Shown here: piece after piece, positions 10,379-19,216 of the stretch
Layout: each line of letters begins with the position of its first letter
How positions within the stretch are numbered: the stretch's first letter is position 1
NCBI GenBank assembly: GCA_018266395.1
Contig: JAFEAM010000035.1
Coordinates: 1 to 64,000, forward strand
Source: Bacteroidota bacterium
GTDB lineage: Bacteria; Bacteroidota; Bacteroidia; Cytophagales; Cyclobacteriaceae
Direction of reading: 5' to 3'
DNA: 64,000 nucleotides
Notes under the pieces: generated by a model
Databases searched by the model: none
Told to the model about the DNA's origin: nothing
The model's input: the letters and a program-made list of their open reading frames with translations, nothing else
Translations under genes and position numbers: made by a program

Positions 10379-11116
10379 ATGAAGCCTCACGTTGTCTGCC
10401 ACACACTTACCTCCATCGACGGAAGAATCAAACAAACCATCTGGGGGCTGTCCGATCATCACAAGTATTTTGAAGAACCTGCGAGTCAGATTAAGGCTGA
10501 CGCATGGCTGGTGGGCCGGGTAACCATGCAGGAGTTTTCAAGCAAGAAGAAACACAAGTTCCGTTCAGTTTCGGGAAAGGATCTGCGGAAAGACTTTGTG
10601 GCACTCCAAACCTCCAACACCTATGCCGTCGTCATCGACCCATCAGGAAAATGCGAGTGGGACGGAAATATGGTTTCCACGGAGCACGTTATTGAGGTGC
10701 TCACAGAAAAAGTAAGCAACGGGTACCTTGATCACCTCCGGGCGAACAATGTCTCCTACATATTTGGCGGCAAAAAGGATCTGGATCTTGCCCTGGTTCT
10801 GGAAAAGCTCAACAAACTATTCCGGATCAACACGGTTCGCATAGATGGCGGCGGTCATGTGAACGGAGCGTTTCTAAAGGCGGGGCTTATCGACGAAATC
10901 AGCCTGGTCTTGGCTCCCCTTGCTGACGGCACAATTAACTCGCTTGTCGCTTTTGAGGCCGAAGAAGGCTACGGCAAACGGAAGGCCACCAGACTCAAAC
11001 TGAAATCGGTCAAGAAAATCTTCGACGACTATCTGTGGATCCGGTATGACGTTGTGAAGGAGGAACCTCAGGTGAAGGCGGTGCCCGGCGCAGGAAAAAC
11101 AAAAAAGAAAAAGTAG
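10379..11116 (+). CDS. RibD C-terminal / dihydrofolate-reductase-like reductase
   Basis: A 245-residue protein of the RibD C-terminal reductase family, which shares the dihydrofolate reductase fold and uses NADPH. Typical signs are the start CHTLTSIDGRI, the segment DAWLVGRVTM, the conserved IDGGGHVNGAFL and LIDEISLVLAPL. It lacks the deaminase half of RibD, so it is not a complete riboflavin enzyme; stand-alone members are usually of unknown substrate. The C-terminus is a Lys-rich tail (KTKKKK). It has its own likely promoter. Confidence 0.85.
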   Translation: MKPHVVCHTLTSIDGRIKQTIWGLSDHHKYFEEPASQIKADAWLVGRVTMQEFSSKKKHKFRSVSGKDLRKDFVALQTSNTYAVVIDPSGKCEWDGNMVSTEHVIEVLTEKVSNGYLDHLRANNVSYIFGGKKDLDLALVLEKLNKLFRINTVRIDGGGHVNGAFLKAGLIDEISLVLAPLADGTINSLVAFEAEEGYGKRKATRLKLKSVKKIFDDYLWIRYDVVKEEPQVKAVPGAGKTKKKK

Positions 11117-11127
11117 CGAGAATCCAG

Positions 11128-11568
11128 GTGAACCTCGATGGATCTCATTCAGAGGCTCTCTATCATGAACTTACGTACTACACGCTGGGTCATCCAGACC
11201 TGAAGTATTTCATTCATCAGCACATGGTGGATGCATATAAAGCTCAGCACGCAGGCGAAAATACAAGTCCCATCGGCTTATACTTCTCCCTCGCCGGACT
11301 TTACCTTTTTCTTGAAAAGGGTTTCACGGGGCGCCAGGTACAGCTAGCCCATATGCACATTGCAAAGAACAAGAAGCCGTGGCCAAAGATCTTATTGCCC
11401 GATAGCCGTGGAGATGTCACCGTCGCGGATGTGGTGCAATCCGCCCCTGGGTCAGAACGCGATGAGAAGATCAAAGACTGGTGCAGATCGGTTTGGGAGG
11501 CATATCGGCCTGTTCAGGATGAAATACGCAAATGGACGGAGCGCGAACTCAGGGCTTTTGTGATATAA
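11128..11568 (+). CDS. DUF5946 family protein
   Basis: A 146-residue soluble protein with the DUF5946 signature: YHELTYYTLGHPD, then HQHMVDAYKAQHAG, then a hydrophobic helix with LYLFLEKG and ending with a proline-rich VQLAHMHIA..KKPWPKI segment. The family has no assigned reaction. It begins at GTG 11 bases after the upstream reductase stop, so the two are likely one transcript. No cysteine-rich N-terminal zinc ribbon, present in some relatives, is visible. Confidence 0.75.
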   Translation: MNLDGSHSEALYHELTYYTLGHPDLKYFIHQHMVDAYKAQHAGENTSPIGLYFSLAGLYLFLEKGFTGRQVQLAHMHIAKNKKPWPKILLPDSRGDVTVADVVQSAPGSERDEKIKDWCRSVWEAYRPVQDEIRKWTERELRAFVI

Positions 11569-11635
11569 ATACGTCCCCCAACAATTGGTCAAAACTGCGA
11601 TTTGCATTTCACTTACGGAATCAGAAATTTGAAGG

Positions 11636-13357
11636 ATGAAGTACCTTCCTATTATACTCCTTGCCCTGATTGGCATTTCCTGCAACACCAAAGAGAAAGC
11701 AACTCCTCAGGAAAAAACATGGTGGAAAGAAGCAATTGTGTATCAGCTCTATCCCCGGAGCTTCAAAGACAGTGACGGCGACGGCGTGGGTGACCTGAAA
11801 GGCGTCCTATCAGAACTGGATTACATTCAAAGGCTTGGGGTAACTGCTGTTTGGTTCAATCCCATCTTCACCTCCCCCAACGATGACAATGGATACGACG
11901 TGAGCGACTACCGGGGCATCATGAAAGAATTCGGAACGATGGCGGATTTTGACTCTCTGCTGAAAGGCCTGCATCAAAGAAAAATCCGTGTGGTGATGGA
12001 CCTGGTGGTGAATCATAGCAGCGACGAACACGAATGGTTCCGCCAAAGCAGGAGTTCCAGAACCAGTCCATACCGAAATTATTATCATTGGTGGCCGGCA
12101 GAGAAAGGCAAGCCTCCGTATCGATACAGCCTCTTTGACGTAAACCATGATGCGTGGATGTATGATTCGGCAACAAATGCATACTACCTCCATTTCTTTT
12201 CCCGCAAGCAACCCGACCTGAACTGGGAGAATCCAAAACTCAGGGATGAAGTATACGACATCATGAAATTCTGGGCCGACAAAGGGATTGATGGATTCCG
12301 TCTTGATGCCTTTGGGTTCGCCGCCAAGGATACCTTGTGGCCGGCTTTTCCAAAAGGGTATGAAAAAAACTTCATGCCCTACTATTCGATGCAGAAGGGA
12401 CTGCACGACTACCTGCGGGAAATGAACAGCGAGGTGCTCTCAAAGTATGATGTTTTGAGTGTGGCCGAAGGCGCCGGCAATTCCTTGCAGGATGCACATG
12501 ACCTGGTTGATGCCGATCGTCATGAATTGAACATGGCTTACCCTTTCGATTGGATAGACGTTCCCAAACCAGAGGGATATGACCTCGTCAAACTCAAGGG
12601 GATTATCAGCAATTTCGACAGTGCCTTCAGGCAGAAAGGATGGCTGGCTATGTTCCTGGCCAATCACGACCAGGCACGCATGGTCAGCCGGTTTGCCAGT
12701 GATGCTCCTGAATTCCGGGATCTGTCATCGAAAATGCTGAACACTTTCATTCTTACCATGAGGGGAACTCCGTTTGTGTACTATGGAGACGAACTGGGAA
12801 TGTCCAATATCCGGTTCGACCGTATCGAAGATTACCGTGACATGCCCACCCTGAATGAATATCAGCGGCTGAAGAACACCGGCGGAGACCTCCGGCAATT
12901 CATCGAAAATCTGAAATTCGGATGTCGCGATAATGGACGAACGCCCATGCAATGGAATGATAGGACTCAAGCTGGGTTCACATCCGGAACGCCATGGATA
13001 AAAGTTCACCCAAATTACACCTCAGTGAATGTGGCTGCCGAAGCTGTGGATTCCACAAGCTGTCTCAACTATTTCCGTACACTCACGAAACTGAGAAAAG
13101 ATTACCCTACACTGGTCTACGGCACCTACACCCTGCTGGACAAGAATAATCCGGATGTGTATGCCTACCTCCGTGAACTTGACGGTGAGAAAATCCTGGT
13201 TGCACTCAACTTTACCGATCACAAGGCAGATGTCAAATTAGGGCTCACCGTAGCCAAGGCAGGCAGATTGGCAGGAAACTATGCCCAACCCATTGACCAG
13301 AAGTTCGACTATATGAGAATGCGTCCTTATGAAGCCGTCGTCTGGAAACTGGAATGA
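11636..13357 (+). CDS. GH13 alpha-glucosidase lipoprotein
   Basis: A glycoside hydrolase family 13 enzyme of 573 residues, probably an alpha-glucosidase or oligo-1,6-glucosidase acting on short alpha-glucans. The leader MKYLPIILLALIGISC predicts a lipoprotein held at Cys16. The four GH13 regions are present: DLVVNHSS, GFRLDAFGF with nucleophile Asp224, SVAEGAG with acid/base Glu278, and LANHDQAR with Asp345. The calcium-type loop DSDGDGVGDLKG near the N-terminus is as in oligo-1,6-glucosidases. It is not beside a SusCD pair, so it is not part of a visible polysaccharide-utilisation locus. Confidence 0.92.
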   Translation: MKYLPIILLALIGISCNTKEKATPQEKTWWKEAIVYQLYPRSFKDSDGDGVGDLKGVLSELDYIQRLGVTAVWFNPIFTSPNDDNGYDVSDYRGIMKEFGTMADFDSLLKGLHQRKIRVVMDLVVNHSSDEHEWFRQSRSSRTSPYRNYYHWWPAEKGKPPYRYSLFDVNHDAWMYDSATNAYYLHFFSRKQPDLNWENPKLRDEVYDIMKFWADKGIDGFRLDAFGFAAKDTLWPAFPKGYEKNFMPYYSMQKGLHDYLREMNSEVLSKYDVLSVAEGAGNSLQDAHDLVDADRHELNMAYPFDWIDVPKPEGYDLVKLKGIISNFDSAFRQKGWLAMFLANHDQARMVSRFASDAPEFRDLSSKMLNTFILTMRGTPFVYYGDELGMSNIRFDRIEDYRDMPTLNEYQRLKNTGGDLRQFIENLKFGCRDNGRTPMQWNDRTQAGFTSGTPWIKVHPNYTSVNVAAEAVDSTSCLNYFRTLTKLRKDYPTLVYGTYTLLDKNNPDVYAYLRELDGEKILVALNFTDHKADVKLGLTVAKAGRLAGNYAQPIDQKFDYMRMRPYEAVVWKLE

Positions 13358-13464
13358 TGCGGTCAACTATGGAAAATTGACCTCGATGACCGCCTTGGCG
13401 GCTCGTCATTAGTTTTCAGAAGTGTACAACTCACGTGGGTACTGTTTCAGACGAGGTACAAGTT

Positions 13465-14247
13465 CTATCTCAAAACCATCACAATGGCCGCGATTATCGT
13501 CATTCCTAGGATAAACCAGCGGTACATGTGTTCGCTCATTTTGCGAACAATGACTACCCCCAGATAAGCCCCGAGTATTATGGCGGGGGTCACAGCCAGG
13601 GCCGTTAACCAGGATTGGGTATTGATGGTGTGCCAATAGAACGCATGAAAGGGCACCTTGAACCAGTTTACTACGAGAAAGAACCAGGCCAGCGTACCAA
13701 TAAAGCTGTTCTTCGGCATCCGCATGCTCAGGAAGTAAACGACCATCACCGTACCCGCAAGGTTGCCGATCATGGAAGTGAAGCCACCCAGGAATCCGGC
13801 CGCAATGCCGAGGTACAGATTGTCGGGAATTTTGTCACGACCACCCAGCTCCATCCAAATCATCACCGCAAGACTGATGAAGATCGTTGCCGCCATAAAC
13901 ATCCGGAAGGTCTCTTCCGGAATGTAATTGCCAGCCCAACTCCCGACGACCACACCGATGGCCGACCACGGAAAAAGGATTTTAAGGTGTTGAAAGGACG
14001 CATGGCGATGATAGTACCACACACCAAACACATCAGCCACCAGCAACATGGGCAGCATCAACCCGCTGGATGCCTTGCCGCCAAAGGCAATAGCGAGAAG
14101 CGGCACCGACAGCATTCCCGCACCGTGGACACCCGTCTTGGCCATTCCAATGAGAAGTGCGACAAGCACAGCAATTGCAATGGAAAAAGGGTCAGCGCTT
14201 GGAAACATGGAATGTATTTCAGTGAAGCAGGTTACAGCAAAAATCAA
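13465..14247 (-). CDS. TauE/SafE family membrane transporter
   Basis: A 260-residue polytopic membrane protein of the sulfite exporter TauE/SafE family, with about eight hydrophobic segments and the two-fold internal repeat typical of the group (IGMAKTGVHGAGMLSVPL in the first half; GAYLGVVIVRKMSE near the end). Members move small anions such as sulfite or sulfoacetate; the actual substrate here is unknown. It is convergent with the GH13 gene and lies just downstream of the DUF202 gene, 21 bases apart, so the two are likely one transcript. Confidence 0.88.
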   Translation of the reverse strand: MIFAVTCFTEIHSMFPSADPFSIAIAVLVALLIGMAKTGVHGAGMLSVPLLAIAFGGKASSGLMLPMLLVADVFGVWYYHRHASFQHLKILFPWSAIGVVVGSWAGNYIPEETFRMFMAATIFISLAVMIWMELGGRDKIPDNLYLGIAAGFLGGFTSMIGNLAGTVMVVYFLSMRMPKNSFIGTLAWFFLVVNWFKVPFHAFYWHTINTQSWLTALAVTPAIILGAYLGVVIVRKMSEHMYRWFILGMTIIAAIVMVLR

Positions 14248-14268
14248 TGATCAGCCTTAAGCTATGGC

Positions 14269-14703
14269 TCACTCGCTCTTGCTTGCTCCATACAGCAGCA
14301 CAAAAAGCATCGCCAGAATGACATAGGCAACCAGCATGATCGGCGCCCTGTAGATCGTCTTTGCATCCTGATTGTATCTTTTCTCAACTCCGATATGGCG
14401 GATCATGGCCATAAGCAATCCGAACGCGCCGGTACCAAACATCATCATCGCGATCACCCTTGGTGTGAGGAACTGCAAAACCGGATGCTCTCCTGGTTCG
14501 GCCATCCTGGCCTGGAGCAATTTGTAAAGTGCAAATCCAAGGGTCAGCAGGGAAGTGGCGGTACGTATCCATGCCAGCAGCGTTCTTTCTGAACCCATAA
14601 GGAACTTCTGCCTTGCCAGTTCTTCCTTGGCTTCTTTCTTCTTCCTCTTCTTTGCCTCTTTGTCTACAAGAGACATTTCTGACGAGGGTACTATCTCTTC
14701 CAT
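14269..14703 (-). CDS. DUF202 (YidH-like) inner-membrane protein
   Basis: A 144-residue protein with a charged N-terminus (KEAKKRKKKEAKEELARQK) followed by the DUF202 signature ERTLLAWIRTATSLLTLGF and three membrane helices. The function is unknown; the basic N-terminus probably stays in the cytoplasm. It sits directly upstream of the TauE/SafE gene. Its start codon at 14703 is preceded within one base by a perfect palindrome. Confidence 0.85.
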   Translation of the reverse strand: MEEIVPSSEMSLVDKEAKKRKKKEAKEELARQKFLMGSERTLLAWIRTATSLLTLGFALYKLLQARMAEPGEHPVLQFLTPRVIAMMMFGTGAFGLLMAMIRHIGVEKRYNQDAKTIYRAPIMLVAYVILAMLFVLLYGASKSE

Positions 14704-14704
14704 C

Positions 14705-14744
14705 TGATCTTGATCAGGTTATTGAACCAACAATTTCAAAATTA
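14705..14744 (-). promoter_or_regulatory. Promoter and dyad before the DUF202 gene
   Basis: TAATTTTG on the minus strand (14737-14744) matches the -7 element. Between it and the start codon lies CTGATC-TT-GATCAG (14704-14717), a perfect palindrome that also fits TGAY-N4-RTCA. Its place downstream of the expected transcription start would suit repression, unlike the upstream position of the other dyads. Confidence 0.35.
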
Positions 14745-14856
14745 GTCATTTTCCCGAGCCCAAATATTTTGATATTATTACTTAAGGAACGGCACCCAGT
14801 GGTTTTCGGTGAGTGCCTCCCGAGTCTCTTTTTCATGTATCTAAACACCAAATGTT

Positions 14857-15387
14857 ATGAATGCCAGACTATTATCTACGAGTTTCCTGTTGGCGGCTTG
14901 CGTGTCCACTTCAATTGCACAGGATTCAAAAAAGGAAAAAATAATCGCCGACAGTAAAGAGGCAAAAACTGAGTTTATCAAGGCAGATGGCCAGATGGCC
15001 AATCTGTTCAATAAGGCTTACGGGTATGTCATTTTTCCTAACGTCGGCAAGGGCGGCCTGGGTGTGGGTGGTGCAGCCGGAAATGGTGTTGCTTATGAAA
15101 GAGGAAAGATGACCGGCTCTGCGAAACTGAGCCAGGTGAGCATCGGCTTCCAGGCCGGAGGCCAGGCCTATCGTGAGGTGATCTTCTTTGAAACGGCGAA
15201 GGCTATGGAGCGCTTCAAGGACAGTTCACTAGAATTCTCGGCACAGGTCTCCGCTGTGGCGGTGAAATCCGGAGCCTCCGCAAACGCAAAATACCAGGAT
15301 GGAGTCATGGTATTCACGATGCAAAAAGGCGGTCTCATGTATGAGGCATCCGTCGGGGGTCAGAAGTTCAAATATGAGAGGTACTGA
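14857..15387 (+). CDS. Secreted SYLF/YSC84-domain lipid-binding protein
   Basis: A 176-residue exported protein (leader ending VSTSIAQ) made of a single SYLF (YSC84-like) domain, a fold that binds phosphoinositides in eukaryotes and is widespread but uncharacterised in bacterial envelopes. The signature is FNKAYGYVIFPNVGKGGLGVGGAAGNGV in shortened form GYVIFPNVGKGG plus GFQAGGQAYREVIFF. It is monocistronic by appearance, with a 60-base gap to the next gene. Confidence 0.85.
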   Translation: MNARLLSTSFLLAACVSTSIAQDSKKEKIIADSKEAKTEFIKADGQMANLFNKAYGYVIFPNVGKGGLGVGGAAGNGVAYERGKMTGSAKLSQVSIGFQAGGQAYREVIFFETAKAMERFKDSSLEFSAQVSAVAVKSGASANAKYQDGVMVFTMQKGGLMYEASVGGQKFKYERY

Positions 15388-15447
15388 CCAGGCGCCTATC
15401 CGGTAAATTATTATCAACCCAATCTAAACCAACTAAACAGCCCCACC

Positions 15448-15855
15448 ATGAAAAAAATGTTTGTAGTTCTGTTTGCGATGACTCTCGCAATGAGTGCACG
15501 CGGCCAGGCTGTAGGTACTATTTACATCAACCTGGAAAGAATGCCGGTTCCCGAGGGAACACCTGATCACCTTGAGTATGAAGCGGGAAAGTCGAGTCTG
15601 AACGATGCAGGGAAAGCATACCTCCAGTATTTCATTGATAAGTATGCCAGGGACCTGACAACCAAGGACGGTGTGATCATGAAGATCGATCCCGTTCCCG
15701 GGGCCAAAGACAAGAACAACCTCAATGACAAGGTGGGGTTGAAACGCGTCGATGCCGTGGCACAATACGTCTACAAGAAATCAGACATCCGATTGGGAAA
15801 GGCCGTAATGGATGGTAATGCGATTGTATTCGGAATGACCGGAAGGCACAAGTGA
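15448..15855 (+). CDS. Small secreted protein, possibly OmpA-like fold
   Basis: A 135-residue protein with a signal peptide (MKKMFVVLFAMTLAMSARGQ). The segment SSLNDAGKAYLQYFIDKYAR followed by LNDKVGLKRVDAVAQYVY has the order of an OmpA C-terminal domain (helix, strand, N..L...R...V..Y), but the usual TD..G motif is replaced by PGAKDKNN. I therefore infer only a distant OmpA-like fold. The function is unknown. It follows the SYLF gene in the same direction. Confidence 0.55.
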   Translation: MKKMFVVLFAMTLAMSARGQAVGTIYINLERMPVPEGTPDHLEYEAGKSSLNDAGKAYLQYFIDKYARDLTTKDGVIMKIDPVPGAKDKNNLNDKVGLKRVDAVAQYVYKKSDIRLGKAVMDGNAIVFGMTGRHK

Positions 15856-15862
15856 CGAATGT

Positions 15863-16300
15863 TCATGCTTCCTCTTTACCCCTTGGCTCCTCGCTATTCT
15901 TTATTACAAACAAGGCACTCACAATCACGATATTCTTGATGATATACTGCCCTACGAGCGTAAGGCCATATGGAATATTGGTAAAGGAAAGCTGAGGAAG
16001 CAAAATGAGTGGTGTGAAGGTGCAGCCCATGTGCACAATGACTGCCCAGAAGACAAATCGGTAGTACATCCTGAGCACCAGCAATAGTCCCACCCCCACC
16101 TCCCAAGCAGCCAGGAGGAAAAGGCTGGTCTGCTTTGAAAGCAGGCCAAAAGTCAGAAGTTGAATGGTCTGATTGGCAAGATCTTCAGCAGGGCTTAGTG
16201 AAGGGAAGAACTTCAGGAATCCAAACCATATGTAAACGATTCCAATGCTTGCCTGAAGGATATTCACCCAATTCACCTGACTGGGCTTGACCTTTTCCAT
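15863..16300 (-). CDS. DoxX-like membrane protein
   Basis: A four-helix membrane protein of 145 residues resembling the DoxX/DUF417 group (ASIGIVYIWFGFLKFFPSLSPAE; LGLLLVLRMYYRFV-like third helix). I choose the internal ATG at 16300 (MEKVKPSQ), because the 21 residues before it are not membrane-like and would begin inside the regulatory region. Two CRP/FNR-like dyads lie between this gene and the divergent nuo operon. The role is unknown; relatives have been linked to redox balance. Confidence 0.7.
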   Translation of the reverse strand: MEKVKPSQVNWVNILQASIGIVYIWFGFLKFFPSLSPAEDLANQTIQLLTFGLLSKQTSLFLLAAWEVGVGLLLVLRMYYRFVFWAVIVHMGCTFTPLILLPQLSFTNIPYGLTLVGQYIIKNIVIVSALFVIKNSEEPRGKEEA

Positions 16301-16350
16301 TTTCAAAAGATTTATGCGGCAAAATGCGACGGGCTGACGGAATGATTGAA

Positions 16351-16362
16351 TGACTTTGATCA
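16351..16362. promoter_or_regulatory. CRP/FNR-like dyad upstream of the DoxX-like gene
   Basis: TGAC-TTTG-ATCA fits TGAY-N4-RTCA exactly. It lies 51 bases before the DoxX-like start codon on the minus strand and about 180 bases before nuoA, in the divergent intergenic gap. Confidence 0.4.
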
Positions 16363-16417
16363 CACCTTAAGAGACCTGCGTCATTGCAAAAAACGAATTC
16401 AGTCAGATTCGCTGTCA

Positions 16418-16429
16418 TGATAAAAGTCA
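16418..16429. promoter_or_regulatory. CRP/FNR-like dyad upstream of the nuo operon
   Basis: TGAT-AAAA-GTCA, with outer bases A and T that extend the dyad (ATGAT..GTCAT). The same 14-base string with two substitutions recurs before korA at 26530. It lies 113 bases before the nuoA start codon. Confidence 0.5.
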
Positions 16430-16468
16430 TTAACCGCTGTAATCCAAATCATGGGGGCTGCTGGAATA

Positions 16469-16530
16469 AGGGTCTAGTATTAGACCTTGAAAGCAGACGA
16501 AAAGAGCCGTAGATATTCTAAAGAGGCTCT
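16469..16530 (+). promoter_or_regulatory. Two inverted repeats in the nuo operon leader
   Basis: GGTCTA-GTAT-TAGACC (16471-16486) is a perfect six-base dyad that can be extended by a G-T and an A-T pair. AGAGCC (16503-16508) pairs with GGCTCT (16525-16530) around a 16-base loop, ending 12 bases before the nuoA ATG. They could be an operator and a leader hairpin; nothing identifies the regulator. Confidence 0.4.
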
Positions 16531-16542
16531 GAACCGTCGGAA

Positions 16543-16905
16543 ATGACCGCTTATATGGAACAATATTCACTGTTAACGCTCTTCATCACCGCCGGAGTTC
16601 TGGTCGGCGGGGCCATTGTATTCAGCTACTTTGTTGCTCCCTACCGGCCCGGAACGGTTAAGTCAGAACCCTACGAGTGCGGCATACCTACAGAAGGGCC
16701 CACCTGGATCCAGTTTCATGTGGGGTATTACCTCTTCGCCATTGTTTACCTGATATTCGATGTTGAGACGGTCTTCCTCTATCCCTGGGCGGTAGTGATG
16801 AAGGAAATCGGGATGAGGGCATTTGTGGAGGTATTCATCTTTTTCGCCATCCTGGGCCTTGGTCTTTTGTATGCCTGGAAGAAAAAAGCATTGATATGGG
16901 AATAG
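16543..16905 (+). CDS. nuoA: Complex I subunit A (NuoA)
   Basis: First gene of the respiratory complex I operon. NuoA is a small three-helix membrane subunit at the junction between the membrane arm and the peripheral arm. The 120 residues show the conserved cytoplasmic loop [11 protein letters not shown] and the helix [15 protein letters not shown]. It overlaps nuoB by 10 bases, so translation is coupled. Confidence 0.96.
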   Translation: MTAYMEQYSLLTLFITAGVLVGGAIVFSYFVAPYRPGTVKSEPYECGIPTEGPTWIQFHVGYYLFAIVYLIFDVETVFLYPWAVVMKEIGMRAFVEVFIFFAILGLGLLYAWKKKALIWE

Positions 16906-17633
16906 ATATCAAATCGGTACCCTACGAGGACTTTAAAGACAACGAAGCGCTGGAGGAACTCCAGAAGAGTGGTCATAGTGTCGTGTTAAGCACGATCGAT
17001 GACCTGATCAACTGGGGCCGGTCCAATTCAGTATGGCCGTTGACGTTTGCGACGAGCTGCTGCGGGATTGAAATGATGGCCACTGGTGCTCCCCGCCATG
17101 ACTTTGCGCGCTTCGGCATTGAAGTGTATCGCGCCAGTCCAAGACAGGCCGATGTGATTGTGGTCGCGGGTACCATCGTAAGAAAAATGGCCCCCGTATT
17201 GAAACGCCTTTATGATCAGATGGCTGACCCGAAATATGTCATTGCCATGGGCGCCTGTGCGATATCCGGCGGGCCCTTTGTGTACAACTCCTATTCTGTC
17301 ATCCGCGGAGTAGATCAGGTCATCCCAGTTGATGTTTACATTCCGGGATGCCCGCCGCGGCCCGAGGCGCTGCTGTATGGTATCATGCAACTTCAAAGGA
17401 AGATCAAAGCACTAAAGGACCAGGAAAAGCCTCTGGTAATCACTCCGAAAGAAGTGCCCTCTGCCGAGGAAACTGCTAAAATGCTGGCTTCCACACCTTC
17501 ACCAACATCAACCGGTGCCACAGCCCCGGCTGCGAACCCTGCAACCGCGGCCCCGGGCCCAGCGACACCAGCCGGCTCTACGGCGCCGCAGTCTTCCGCC
17601 GAATCATCCACTTCACAAAATGCACCGTCATGA
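16896..17633 (+). CDS. nuoB: Complex I subunit B (NuoB) with a Pro/Ala/Ser/Thr tail
   Basis: NuoB carries cluster N2, the last iron-sulfur centre before quinone. The ligands are Cys55-Cys56 (SCCG), Cys121 (GACAISGG) and Cys152 (PGCPPRP). The core ends at about residue 195. It is followed by an unusual tail (199-245) built almost only from Pro, Ala, Ser, Thr and Gly, likely disordered. The tail reads into the nuoC start (overlap of four bases, ATGA). Confidence 0.96.
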   Translation: MGIDIKSVPYEDFKDNEALEELQKSGHSVVLSTIDDLINWGRSNSVWPLTFATSCCGIEMMATGAPRHDFARFGIEVYRASPRQADVIVVAGTIVRKMAPVLKRLYDQMADPKYVIAMGACAISGGPFVYNSYSVIRGVDQVIPVDVYIPGCPPRPEALLYGIMQLQRKIKALKDQEKPLVITPKEVPSAEETAKMLASTPSPTSTGATAPAANPATAAPGPATPAGSTAPQSSAESSTSQNAPS

Positions 17634-18085
17634 CCAGGGAAGAATTAACCACATTGATCACGGCAAAGTATCCGGATATTAAGGCAGGCACAATGAAGAA
17701 ATATCCGGAATTCATTGTCCCTACCGACAAGATCCACCAGCTCTGCAGAGAGCTGAAAGATTTGCCTGAAACCAGGATGGACTATCTCTTTGGTGAAACA
17801 GCAGCGGACCGGAAAGATGGATTTCATATGGTGTACTTCCTCACTTCCTCTACCCTGGGGCATTGCATTATGCTTCGCGTGGTGTTGACCGACAAAGCCA
17901 ATCCTTCAGTGGATACGGTAAGTGATATCTGGAGGGCCGCCGAGTACCATGAACGCGAAGTATTTGATCTTTTCGGCATCCGCTTCAATAATCATCCCGA
18001 TCTCAGGAGAATCTTCCTGGAAGATGATTGGGTCGGTCATCCCCTGAGAAAAGACTACAAAGATTCCTTCACCTTAGTCAAATAA
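17630..18085 (+). CDS. nuoC: Complex I subunit C (NuoC)
   Basis: The 30-kDa-type peripheral subunit that packs against NuoD. The 151 residues include the family signature [19 protein letters not shown] in shortened form [10 protein letters not shown] and the C-terminal [18 protein letters not shown]. It is a separate gene, not fused to nuoD, and is followed three bases later by nuoD. Confidence 0.94.
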   Translation: MTREELTTLITAKYPDIKAGTMKKYPEFIVPTDKIHQLCRELKDLPETRMDYLFGETAADRKDGFHMVYFLTSSTLGHCIMLRVVLTDKANPSVDTVSDIWRAAEYHEREVFDLFGIRFNNHPDLRRIFLEDDWVGHPLRKDYKDSFTLVK

Positions 18086-18088
18086 GCC

Positions 18089-19210
18089 ATGGAAGAAACC
18101 ATCGTCGATATTAATCTGAAGGACAAGGAGGAATACGTTATCAACATGGGGCCTCAGCACCCCAGTACTCACGGCGTGCTCCGGTTTGAGACCTGCCTGC
18201 AGGGTGAAAAGGTGAAATGGATTGTACCTCATTGCGGTTACATCCACCGCGGCATCGAGAAGATGAGCGAAAAGCTCACCTACCCCCAGATGATTCACCT
18301 CACAGACCGGATGGATTATTTGTCGGCACATATAAATAATGAGGCCGTTGCCCTTTGTGTGGAGAAGGCCATGGAGGTGGAAGTAAGCGACCGAGTAAAA
18401 TACATTCGCACCATCCTCGCCGAATTGACCCGCATTGCTTCGCACCAGTTATGGTGGTCTGCTTTTGGTATGGACCTGGGAGCGCTCACTACATTCTTTT
18501 ACGGCCTCCGCGACCGTGAAAAGATTCTCGACATCTTTGAAGAAACTACAGGTTCACGCCTCACGCAGAGTTACATAACACCAGGCGGACTGATGCATGA
18601 TGTCCACCCGAACTTCCAGAAGAAAGTCAAGGAGTTCTGCAAATATTTCCGCACCAAACTTCCGGAATATGATGAATTGCTAACGGGCAATGTGATCTTC
18701 CGCGAACGGACCATCGGCATCGGTTACATGTCGAAGGAGGATGCCATCGACTTTGGAGTAACAGGACCCAGTGGTCGCGGTTCCGGCTTCCATTGTGACA
18801 TCCGCAAGATTGAACCTTACAGTGCTTATCCGAAGGTGAACTTCAACGAGATCACATTCACAGAAGGTGATACCTATCACCGCTACCTGGTGAGAATCAA
18901 GGAGATGTGGGAATCGCTCAGCATTATCGAGCAACTGGTGGACAATATTCCGCAAGGGCCTATCATGCTGGAGCTCAAAGCGATCAAGGCACCTAAAGGC
19001 GATTTCTACCAGCGCGTGGAGACGGCTCGCGGAGAACTGGGCGTCTATATTGTGAGCGACGGAGCTCCTCAGCCTGCACGCATTCATTTCCGCACTCCGA
19101 ATTTCTCTAATCTGTTTATCATTAATAAAATATCTGCCGGTCACAAAATTGCCGACCTGGTGGCCATCAGTGGTTCTCTGGATTTGGTAATTCCTGACAT
19201 CGACCGGTAA
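18089..19210 (+). CDS. nuoD: Complex I subunit D (NuoD)
   Basis: The 49-kDa-type subunit, related to the large subunit of NiFe hydrogenases, which forms much of the quinone site with NuoB. In 373 residues it shows NMGPQHPSTHGVLR at the start, the quinone-site His and the CGYIHRGIEK loop, and the C-terminal end SLDLVIPDIDR. It follows nuoC with three bases between. In a 14-gene operon nuoE, nuoF and nuoG would come next; here nuoH begins six bases later. Confidence 0.97.
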   Translation: MEETIVDINLKDKEEYVINMGPQHPSTHGVLRFETCLQGEKVKWIVPHCGYIHRGIEKMSEKLTYPQMIHLTDRMDYLSAHINNEAVALCVEKAMEVEVSDRVKYIRTILAELTRIASHQLWWSAFGMDLGALTTFFYGLRDREKILDIFEETTGSRLTQSYITPGGLMHDVHPNFQKKVKEFCKYFRTKLPEYDELLTGNVIFRERTIGIGYMSKEDAIDFGVTGPSGRGSGFHCDIRKIEPYSAYPKVNFNEITFTEGDTYHRYLVRIKEMWESLSIIEQLVDNIPQGPIMLELKAIKAPKGDFYQRVETARGELGVYIVSDGAPQPARIHFRTPNFSNLFIINKISAGHKIADLVAISGSLDLVIPDIDR

Positions 19211-19216
19211 ACGCTT

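Noticed and set aside
13390..13416. Terminator between the GH13 and TauE genes
   Set aside because: CCGCC-TT-GGCGG can pair only with a two-base loop and the following T-run is weak and displaced.
13615..14250. 211-codon plus-strand frame opposite the TauE gene
   Set aside because: It is the antisense shadow of a clear membrane protein; His/Arg/Gln-rich translation without hydrophobic core.
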